A DNA stretch of 50,160 bases. Origin: Erysipelothrix sp. GTDB lineage: Bacteria > Bacillota_I > Bacilli_A > Erysipelotrichales > Erysipelotrichaceae. Position 1 is the stretch's first letter; each line of letters begins with the position of its first letter. The stretch spans positions 1 to 50,160 of the forward strand of contig JAAYHR010000051.1 of the NCBI GenBank assembly GCA_012735275.1, in the 5' to 3' direction. The translations under genes and the position numbers were made by a program. Of this stretch, positions 44,358 to 50,160 are shown one piece after another. The notes under the pieces were generated by a model. The model was not told the origin of the DNA. It saw only the letters and a list, made by a program, of their open reading frames with translations, and did no database searches.

Positions 44358-45458
44358 TTATTTTAACTCAATTATTTTTTCCCATGGTAAATCGATATCA
44401 CGTCTGCCAAAATGCCCAAAATTCGCTGTTTTTTGGTAAATTGGCCTTAATAAATCTAACTCTTTGATAATATTATCAACTGAGAAGTCAAAGTTATTTT
44501 CAACTAATTTAGAAATTTCTGAAAGCATTACTTTTTCTGTACCAAAAGTTTCAATAAAAATTGAAATTGGATCAATCATTCCGATAGCATATGATACTTG
44601 AACTTCACATTTATCCGCTAAATTATTAGCAACAATATTTTTTGCAACATAGCGAGCATAGTATGCCCCACTACGATCTACCTTCGATGGGTCTTTAGAA
44701 CTTAAAGCACCACCACCGATACGACCATGGCCACCATAAGTATCAACAACAATCTTACGACCTGTTGTTCCACTATCACCAAATGATCCACCAATTGTAA
44801 ATGATCCACTTGGATTAATAATAATCTTAGTTTGATCATCAATTAATTCAGCTGCAACAACTGGACTAATAACATTATCAAATATATATGTATGTAAGAA
44901 TGCTTGCGAAATTTCTGGATAGTGTTGTGTTGAAACAACAATAGTATCAACCCGCTTAATTTCTCCATCCTCATATTCAACTGTAACTTGTGTTTTACCA
45001 TCTGGTTTTAAAATATTAGAAGTTTGGTTTTTAAAGACACTTGTTAACTTCTGTGATAAATCATGAGCCAGTTCAATCGATAAAGGCATTAAGTTTTCCG
45101 TTTCATTAACAGCATAACCAAACATTAAACCTTGATCCCCTGCTGCAATCTTTCCTTCACCAATAACGGCATGATTAATTTCACTTGATTGTGATGATAC
45201 TTTAACTAAGACTTCAAACTCTTCACTATAACCAACTTCTTTTAAGACTGCTTTTGCAATTTCTTCATATGCAACAACTGCTTTTGATGTTATTTCACCA
45301 AAAATTAATACTAACTCATCTTTTATTGAACACTCAACCGCAACCTTAGAGTATTTATCCTGACTTAAAGCCGAATCTAGAATTGCATCAGCAATCTGAT
45401 CACAAAGCTTATCAGGATGACCTGGTGTAATTGACTCACTTGTAAAATAATGTTTCAT
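44358..45458 (-). CDS. metK: S-adenosylmethionine synthetase
   Basis: A 366-residue MetK making SAM from methionine and ATP. Signatures: SESITPGHPDKLCDQIADAI at the N-terminus, GDQGLMFGYA, and the glycine-rich GGGALSSKDPSKVDRSGAY. The true start is the ATG at 45458 behind AAAGAGGT. An open frame reaches 27 codons upstream, but that part is the riboswitch terminator and aptamer, and the extra residues are not MetK-like. Regulated by SAM through the riboswitch. Confidence 0.97.
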   Translation of the reverse strand: MKHYFTSESITPGHPDKLCDQIADAILDSALSQDKYSKVAVECSIKDELVLIFGEITSKAVVAYEEIAKAVLKEVGYSEEFEVLVKVSSQSSEINHAVIGEGKIAAGDQGLMFGYAVNETENLMPLSIELAHDLSQKLTSVFKNQTSNILKPDGKTQVTVEYEDGEIKRVDTIVVSTQHYPEISQAFLHTYIFDNVISPVVAAELIDDQTKIIINPSGSFTIGGSFGDSGTTGRKIVVDTYGGHGRIGGGALSSKDPSKVDRSGAYYARYVAKNIVANNLADKCEVQVSYAIGMIDPISIFIETFGTEKVMLSEISKLVENNFDFSVDNIIKELDLLRPIYQKTANFGHFGRRDIDLPWEKIIELK

Positions 45459-45472
45459 AAATCTACCTCTTT

Positions 45473-45503
45473 CATATAAAAACACCTCAGAAAAAAGAGA
45501 TGT
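45473..45503 (-). terminator. Riboswitch-controlled terminator before metK
   Basis: Minus strand ACATCTC, loop TTTTTTCT, GAGGTGT followed by TTTTTAT, ending just before the metK ribosome binding site. It is the off-state expression platform of the SAM riboswitch. Confidence 0.85.
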
Positions 45504-45600
45504 CGACATAAATATAATTATCGATGTTAGCATTACCACCTTACAGAGCAGGTTGGTATGAGATCTGTGAGCTAACTCTCTCCCTCATTCTTGATATGTA
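45504..45600 (-). promoter_or_regulatory. SAM-I (S-box) riboswitch aptamer
   Basis: On the minus strand: P1 strand TATCAAGA, then ATGAGGGAGAGAG (the GAGGGA core), CTCATACCAACCTGC, then AAGGTGGTAATGCTAAC and the returning P1 strand GATAA. These are the conserved S-box blocks in order, immediately followed by a terminator and metK. High SAM should favour termination. Confidence 0.93.
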
Positions 45601-45608
45601 TTTTCTAT

Positions 45609-45614
45609 ATTATA
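45609..45614 (-). promoter_or_regulatory. -10 element for the metK transcript
   Basis: TATAAT on the minus strand, about 12 bases before the riboswitch. A TTGACA lies 22 bases further upstream, too far for a normal spacer, so the -35 remains unclear. Confidence 0.45.
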
Positions 45615-45648
45615 GATTAATACAAAAGACAATCATTGTCAATCAAAA

Positions 45649-46269
45649 TCAAAAATAAGGTGAAGCTCTCAACATATCCCAAAAGATATAAGCTAATAGC
45701 GAAACTAATAGAGATCCAAAAAGGATAAAAACTAAGCCCATGGTTGGAGTAGAAACAATTTGACCAATTAAGATTAAAAATAAAGCCAAATAGATTAAGA
45801 CAGTAAATGAAGACTCACGCATGAGACTAATATTACGGTCCTTAACAAAATGATAAATATTAATTAAAAAGATACTAAAGTTTAAAATATTATAATTCAC
45901 GACAATACCTAATAGAGAAGATTCAAAGATCGAGAAATTATTAAGCGTAAATAGTAATATTTGAACCACTAATAACAAATTAATAATATCAAAGGCACTT
46001 CGGCCTTCTTGACGATAAGCAATCTTCCAGTAATTATGTAGTAAAAGATTAAAGATAAAGAAGTAAAGCGTATAGATTAAGAGATTAAAATTAATCAACT
46101 TCAAATTAATCGACAACAAATAAGAAAGCAGACCGATAGCACAATAGATAATTAGCGATGAAGACTTAAATAAACGACTAGATCTGGCTTTTATAAAAGT
46201 CTTACTAGCTTGAAATAATGCATAAACCATTACCAAACCACTAAGCGCTCCAAGGATATAATTAATCAT
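45649..46269 (-). CDS. Unknown six-helix membrane protein
   Basis: A 206-residue very hydrophobic protein with about six membrane segments and short loops, ending in WDMLRASPYF. No motif that I recognise. It overlaps the coaX stop by 8 bases, so the two are co-translated; a link to pantothenate or CoA metabolism is possible only by neighbourhood. Confidence 0.8.
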   Translation of the reverse strand: MINYILGALSGLVMVYALFQASKTFIKARSSRLFKSSSLIIYCAIGLLSYLLSINLKLINFNLLIYTLYFFIFNLLLHNYWKIAYRQEGRSAFDIINLLLVVQILLFTLNNFSIFESSLLGIVVNYNILNFSIFLINIYHFVKDRNISLMRESSFTVLIYLALFLILIGQIVSTPTMGLVFILFGSLLVSLLAYIFWDMLRASPYF

Positions 46270-47008
46270 GTAAAAGCTCCGTTAAGTAAATTTCTAGAAG
46301 TCCTAAGTTAACTAATTCATCAATATAGTCAAAATCACTTAACTTATCCTTGAATATCGCACCAATCCCACCCGTTAGAACTTTATTAGAAGATTGATCA
46401 AGATCTTCTTGAATAGCCGCTACATAGCCCTTTAAACCGTAGTATTGGGAGTACATAATACCTGCTCGAATTGCATCAACTGTATTTTGACCAAGTAAGC
46501 GCTCTGGGAAAGCTAATGGAACTTCAGGTAAATGTTTAATATTACTAGCTAGAGCTAACATATTATTTTTAACCCCAAGCATAATTGAAACACTCTCTAA
46601 TAGACCATTACGAACTAAGATAATCTTAGTTGCTGAACCCATATCTAAAATTACGGTTGGACGATCAGCATTACGATAAGAATATGAAACAGCAATTAAG
46701 TCCGCTCCAACTTCCTTACGCTCACCAACAAAGTCAGACACAATAGTTTTATCTAAAAATATAATTTTTCCTTTTGAGTACTCAGACAGTTCTAATTTAA
46801 CTTGTTCTAAAAGCACCGGAACAACACATGAAATAATTACATCAACATCTTCAATATTCCAAGCTTTAATTAAATCACGAAAATAGCCCACCTCTTCGCG
46901 AACTTTGGCATTAACTAATGAAATTCTTTCAGATTGAATTTTTTCTTTATTTAAGTTATATAAAACAGATACGATATCTGTATTCCCTATATCAATCGTT
47001 AATAACAT
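46262..47008 (-). CDS. coaX: Type III pantothenate kinase
   Basis: A 248-residue CoaX of the ASKHA fold, first step of CoA synthesis from pantothenate. Phosphate motif LLTIDIGNTD is at the N-terminus; GERKEVGADLIAVSYSY matches the GADR-type substrate motif with Leu in place of the usual Arg; LDMGSATK is the second phosphate loop (family DxGTAT); TGGIG is near the end. The replaced Arg is worth noting, but all other features fit. It has a good promoter. Confidence 0.92.
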   Translation of the reverse strand: MLLTIDIGNTDIVSVLYNLNKEKIQSERISLVNAKVREEVGYFRDLIKAWNIEDVDVIISCVVPVLLEQVKLELSEYSKGKIIFLDKTIVSDFVGERKEVGADLIAVSYSYRNADRPTVILDMGSATKIILVRNGLLESVSIMLGVKNNMLALASNIKHLPEVPLAFPERLLGQNTVDAIRAGIMYSQYYGLKGYVAAIQEDLDQSSNKVLTGGIGAIFKDKLSDFDYIDELVNLGLLEIYLTELLHD

Positions 47009-47024
47009 ACTATCACCTTCTAAT

Positions 47025-47053
47025 ATTTTAAGCCTTTAGCCTTTTATATTCAA
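47025..47053 (-). promoter_or_regulatory. Promoter of coaX
   Basis: Minus strand TTGAAT (47048-47053), 17 bases, TAAAAT (47025-47030), then AGAAGGTGAT as ribosome binding site. Confidence 0.7.
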
Positions 47054-47056
47054 TAT

Positions 47057-47084
47057 AAAACCCAAAGTTATAAAATACTTTGGG
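47057..47084 (-). terminator. Terminator overlapping the end of the Tad operon
   Basis: Minus strand CCCAAAGT / ACTTTGGG with TTTTAT after it. The 5' arm is formed by the last codons of the TadE-like gene and the stop TAA lies in the loop. Confidence 0.82.
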
Positions 47085-47397
47085 TATATGTCTTAATTTC
47101 ACCAACTCGACTATAAGCCAAGACGATAATATTTATTTTAAATTGAACCTTAACTAAGAATTTATCTTCATCAGCCACAACCGCATAAGTACATTGCGGA
47201 CACTTTTGATCAGACTTGGCAATTAAATCAATAACACTAGCATCAAAACGATTGTTTCGCTCAATTAATGAGACTATTGTCTCTTGATACAAACGAGCTT
47301 GATTATAATTAAGGGTTAACTCAACCATTGAGAATCCAACCAAGACAAAGGTAAAACCTAATAAGACAATAACAAAGTATTCATAGGCCCCCTTCAT
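47068..47397 (-). CDS. TadE-like minor pilin protein
   Basis: A 109-residue protein beginning MKGAYEYFVIVLLGFTFVLV: a three-residue leader ending in Gly, then one membrane helix with an early Glu, then a 75-residue external part with a CPQC pair. This shape and its place after the Flp-like gene suggest a TadE/TadF-type pseudopilin. Its ATG shares a base with the preceding stop (TAATG). Confidence 0.6.
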   Translation of the reverse strand: MKGAYEYFVIVLLGFTFVLVGFSMVELTLNYNQARLYQETIVSLIERNNRFDASVIDLIAKSDQKCPQCTYAVVADEDKFLVKVQFKINIIVLAYSRVGEIKTYTQSIL

Positions 47398-47543
47398 TAT
47401 TCAGTTTCCGTTGTCATATTTTGCCACATATCATCTAATGTATTTTTCATCGTGTCTTTAAAATCATTAGAAAATAAAATCATACCAGTCGCAATTACTG
47501 TCACAACCAGCACCAAACCATACTCTTCAAAAAATGCCTTCAA
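47397..47543 (-). CDS. Small Flp-pilin-like protein with TTG start
   Basis: A 48-residue protein read from a TTG that overlaps the tadC stop (TTGA), behind GGAAAGGGGG. Sequence begins MKAFFEEYGLVLVVTVIATG: the Glu-Tyr-Gly-Leu and the hydrophobic helix match the Flp pilin core (IEYGLI...). There is almost no leader and no Gly at the expected cleavage site, so processing is uncertain. Helix and a polar tail follow. Probably the pilus subunit or an assembly factor. Confidence 0.68.
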   Translation of the reverse strand: MKAFFEEYGLVLVVTVIATGMILFSNDFKDTMKNTLDDMWQNMTTETE

Positions 47544-48307
47544 AGTGAAACCCCCTTTCCAAATAAAGAATTAATCAAACTAGCCATCATTACTAAGAAA
47601 ATTATCGTGACACCAAATAAAGGTATAATGCCAACCCATTCAAATTTACTTAAGTAATTAGTGTTTCGCTCTAATCTTTCATCACGCATCCATTTAGTCG
47701 TTGAAGCAATCATCCGCTCTAACTGTAAGTTAGCATCTTTTTGATCAACGACATATGAGCGATATAATAACTTCATAGCTCGCTCAATCTCCTGGATCTT
47801 GTAATTACTCATAAAACTTGAGAATGCACCAATATCATTAGGATTAGTTTTTAAACTATCCAAAAGAATAACCAAATCAAGTGCCATTACTTTTGGCGCA
47901 TCAACTAAAGACAAATCCATCGCATTTAAAACATTATTGTTATAAAGAAGAATTTGAACTTGTCTAAGCCATATTGGAAACTGAAACCGTAACTCCGCAA
48001 TTCTTTGCTTATAAGCATTCTTCAAGCTCAAATAAGGCCGCATATATTCATAAATCGATAAAAAGATAATAATTGAAATCAGATACAGATTAAAATCAAG
48101 TAAAGGCGTTATTAATAACATAATTAATAAACGTGATGACTTCTTATAACGACTTTCTTGAAATTGCCTAAAATCTTGATCAGCTAATAGAAATAGTAAG
48201 TCTTTTAAATCACTCTCATAAATATAGTTTATAAAAATATAATTAATTGAATTTTCAAAAAAGGAATAAATTAAAATCATTAGTGCATAAGCAAATAATA
48301 TTTTCAT
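47540..48307 (-). CDS. tadC: TadC-like pilus platform protein
   Basis: A 255-residue T2SSF-domain membrane protein with helices near 1-20, 60-85 and 225-250 and a cytoplasmic T2SSF part (ELRFQFPIWLRQVQILLYNN, ending in a long amphipathic stretch). Partner of TadB in the inner-membrane platform of the Flp pilus machine. Overlaps tadB by four bases (ATGA). Confidence 0.82.
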   Translation of the reverse strand: MKILFAYALMILIYSFFENSINYIFINYIYESDLKDLLFLLADQDFRQFQESRYKKSSRLLIMLLITPLLDFNLYLISIIIFLSIYEYMRPYLSLKNAYKQRIAELRFQFPIWLRQVQILLYNNNVLNAMDLSLVDAPKVMALDLVILLDSLKTNPNDIGAFSSFMSNYKIQEIERAMKLLYRSYVVDQKDANLQLERMIASTTKWMRDERLERNTNYLSKFEWVGIIPLFGVTIIFLVMMASLINSLFGKGVSL

Positions 48308-49170
48308 ATAACCTCACTTGCTGAAATGAAATCATCTTTCAGTAGTGATTGTGCAATCACAAAAGTAAATATTTCAATAATAGCGAAGGTAAAGATCGCT
48401 TGCTGATAGAGATGATCATTCATATCCATCGATACTGAGAAGAGCATTCTAATTGCAATGAAGGAAATTAGATAAGCAAAGCCGATTAAAATATTCACCT
48501 TACGGAGTAGTTTAGCCTTCATATCATAATAGAGTTCTAAGTCCTCTAACCAATCATCAATATCATCTTGGATTAGATTAAGGGCATAATAGTAATTATC
48601 CGAACCATATCTTTCAACATTAACTAATAAGGCATGAAGATTATGTAAAATAAAGTGCGGATAGATATCACTCATCATACTTAAAGCAGCTTGGTTAGAA
48701 GCGCCATCTTTAATGGCTGTAATCATTTTCTCAATTTGACTATTAATAAAAGGATCCATAGTGTTTTCCATTTCTTCTAAACTGGAAAGAATCTTATGAT
48801 TTGATTTAAAGATTAAAATTAACTGACTTAAATATAAACATAAATTTCGATACTCCCTGATATTCTTATGATTAATAAAATGCCAGTGGATTATTAAAGG
48901 GACAATCGCAAGCTGGACGAATAAGAGCATCAGCATATAAGTAAAGCGAACATTCATTAAAAGCGCTAATAAAACTAGCACAAGCAGTGAGACGATAGCC
49001 GGTAAGTATACTTTAATAATTTCACGTTTATTAGCATCATTTCTAAAGTTTTTATAAAGATATTTAATTGATTCACGACTTTTGGGAAGCTTATCGAGGA
49101 TATAGCGATGCTTTTTATAAAGTATAATGATATAAAAGCAAGTAAGAAACATTAATCCAATAACAATCAA
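48304..49170 (-). CDS. tadB: TadB-like pilus platform protein
   Basis: A 288-residue membrane protein with helices near 1-16, 52-95 and 230-280 and a T2SSF-type cytoplasmic domain (LYLSQLILIFKSNHKILSSL, ALNLIQDDIDDWLEDLELYY). With TadC it forms the base on which the ATPase works. Overlaps tadA and tadC by four bases each. Confidence 0.82.
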   Translation of the reverse strand: MIVIGLMFLTCFYIIILYKKHRYILDKLPKSRESIKYLYKNFRNDANKREIIKVYLPAIVSLLVLVLLALLMNVRFTYMLMLLFVQLAIVPLIIHWHFINHKNIREYRNLCLYLSQLILIFKSNHKILSSLEEMENTMDPFINSQIEKMITAIKDGASNQAALSMMSDIYPHFILHNLHALLVNVERYGSDNYYYALNLIQDDIDDWLEDLELYYDMKAKLLRKVNILIGFAYLISFIAIRMLFSVSMDMNDHLYQQAIFTFAIIEIFTFVIAQSLLKDDFISASEVI

Positions 49171-50111
49171 TGATTATAACCTCCCTCTCTTCGATAAATT
49201 ACTTCACTAACTACTTTGTTTTTCGCAACATTAAATCTAACAACTTCTGCAATATAGCGCTTAACTCCTTGATTAGATATTTCTGATCGAATATGTACAC
49301 CATAGTCAATGGTCTCATGGATTCGATAGAGTAGTTTATCATTAACAATTTCATTACCAGGAAACATATGTAGTAAGCGATTAGGAATGCTTTCGGCACC
49401 ATCAGCATGAATAGTTGAGATTAGTGATGATCCAGTCGAAACTGCCTGTAAGAGCTCAACTACCTCATCACCACGAACTTCAGATAGTAATATCCAATCA
49501 ACTCGTTGCCGTAAGCTGGCCTTAATGGCATCACGATATGAAACCTGGCGATTAATCTTTAACATCACCCCATCCTTATCTTGATGGATAATTGGATAGC
49601 GAATCTCAAGATTATCTTCAATCGTAATAACACGCTCATTAGCATTAATAAATTTAGTTAGATACTTAAGGAACTCTGTCTTACCAACACCAGGAAGACC
49701 ACTGATGATTATATTATTGCGTTTGATTACTAATTCTTTAAGTATATTTAATAATTCTTCATCAGCATAGTTACTTTCAATTAAATATTGACTATTTAAG
49801 CGCAAACGAGCTGGGGTCTTTCTAATCGAGATGGAATAGCCAATTGAGACAAGTGACTTATGTAAGATAGATATCCTTAAATCATCAGTTTCACTCTCTA
49901 ATATCGGATGAGAGTTATTAAATTGCTTATTAGCATAGTTAGCAAAGCGATAGCAAAAGTTCTCCATATCAGCTTGTGTGTAGTCTTCAATGACTTGATA
50001 ACGGCCCTCATAGATATGATCAACCCAAATTGTTTGGCCATTGTAATTGATATCAGTGATATTATCATCACTAATATATTTACTAAAGACGCCATAATCA
50101 AATTTATTCAT
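49167..50111 (-). CDS. tadA: TadA/CpaF pilus assembly ATPase
   Basis: A 314-residue secretion ATPase of the GspE/CpaF type. Walker A is SGLPGVGKTEFLKYL, the Asp box ITIEDNLEIRYP, Walker B DWILLSEVRGDEVVELL and the His box STIHADGAES. It lacks the long N-terminal region of many CpaF proteins. It starts inside the end of the preceding gene and is translationally coupled to tadB. Confidence 0.92.
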   Translation of the reverse strand: MNKFDYGVFSKYISDDNITDINYNGQTIWVDHIYEGRYQVIEDYTQADMENFCYRFANYANKQFNNSHPILESETDDLRISILHKSLVSIGYSISIRKTPARLRLNSQYLIESNYADEELLNILKELVIKRNNIIISGLPGVGKTEFLKYLTKFINANERVITIEDNLEIRYPIIHQDKDGVMLKINRQVSYRDAIKASLRQRVDWILLSEVRGDEVVELLQAVSTGSSLISTIHADGAESIPNRLLHMFPGNEIVNDKLLYRIHETIDYGVHIRSEISNQGVKRYIAEVVRFNVAKNKVVSEVIYRREGGYNH

Positions 50112-50160
50112 TGATTATCTTTAAAATCTTAGCATCAGCATTTAACTGGGATTCCAAGTC
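50104..50160 (-). CDS. C-terminal end of an unknown upstream gene in the Tad operon
   Basis: The last 18 codons (DLESQLNADAKILKIINE) of a gene that continues beyond the window. Its TAA lies within the first codons of tadA, so it is part of the same operon. In other Tad clusters a TadZ/CpaE-type or prepilin gene sits here, but the fragment is too short to say. Confidence 0.65.
   Translation of the reverse strand, partial: DLESQLNADAKILKIINE

Noticed and set aside
45459-45539. N-terminal extension of MetK
   Set aside because: The added residues are encoded by the riboswitch terminator and aptamer and do not resemble MetK; the ATG at 45458 has a good ribosome binding site.
1-50160. CRISPR array, transposon, integrase or prophage
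   Set aside because: No spaced direct repeats, transposase or integrase motifs or terminal inverted repeats were seen on either strand.

Overview
This window is about 50 kb of a low-GC bacterial chromosome. Almost every gene lies on the minus strand; the only convincing plus-strand gene is degV. TGA works as a stop codon (for example in the ATGA start/stop overlap at 643-646), so this is not a Mycoplasma-type genetic code. A class B penicillin-binding protein, an LCP cell-wall ligase, a comG competence operon, single-chain glycyl-tRNA synthetase, YlxM, a C4-type L33 and the Bacillus-like neighbour groups (ybeY-dgkA-cdd-era-recO, dnaG-rpoD-trmK, nrnA next to dnaE) all point to a walled Bacillota. 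My best guess is the Erysipelotrichia or a related lineage, but that is inference from gene content only.

Layout from high to low coordinates, which is the direction of transcription. 50160-47057: a tightly overlapping Tad/Flp pilus operon (end of an unknown gene, tadA, tadB, tadC, a 48-residue Flp-like protein, a TadE-like protein) closed by a terminator. 47053-45649: coaX and a membrane protein. 45614-44358: metK behind an S-box (SAM-I) riboswitch. 44322-43116: cspA and convergent degV sharing a bidirectional terminator. 42722-40151: a decaying two-gene ABC exporter/bacteriocin-immunity locus with frameshifts and stops. 40100-39229: tRNA-His and a ClbS/DinB-like protein. 39032-36431: a two-gene operon with an unusual LCP protein, then tRNA-Ser.

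36052-25052 is a long informational operon: fmt-ybeY-dgkA-cdd-era-recO, then an internal promoter, then glyS-dnaG-rpoD-trmK-cshB-nfo. 25036-22140 holds a class B PBP, rpmG and a metallo-hydrolase. 22096-18869 is a complete seven-gene comG operon, including a small comGE. It is followed by pepP-efp-(unknown tail-anchored protein)-cmk-der-gpsA (18841-13322) and the HU gene. 12860-6443 is smc-ftsY-ylxM-ackA-nrnA. 6365-1248 is dnaE with a response regulator and sensor kinase downstream, and 1234-89 is a pair of short chromate-transporter homologues.

Points most worth a second look: the LCP protein with an embedded substrate-binding-protein-like domain and an apparently recent stop codon shortening its acidic tail; an EF-P whose modified-lysine loop is replaced, with Arg at position 32; a DnaE whose PHP domain has lost the histidine motifs I could check; a Tad operon with almost leaderless pilins; and the bacteriocin-immunity locus caught in decay, with a one-base deletion in the Walker A sequence. 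I found no CRISPR array, insertion sequence, prophage or clearly new defence system.
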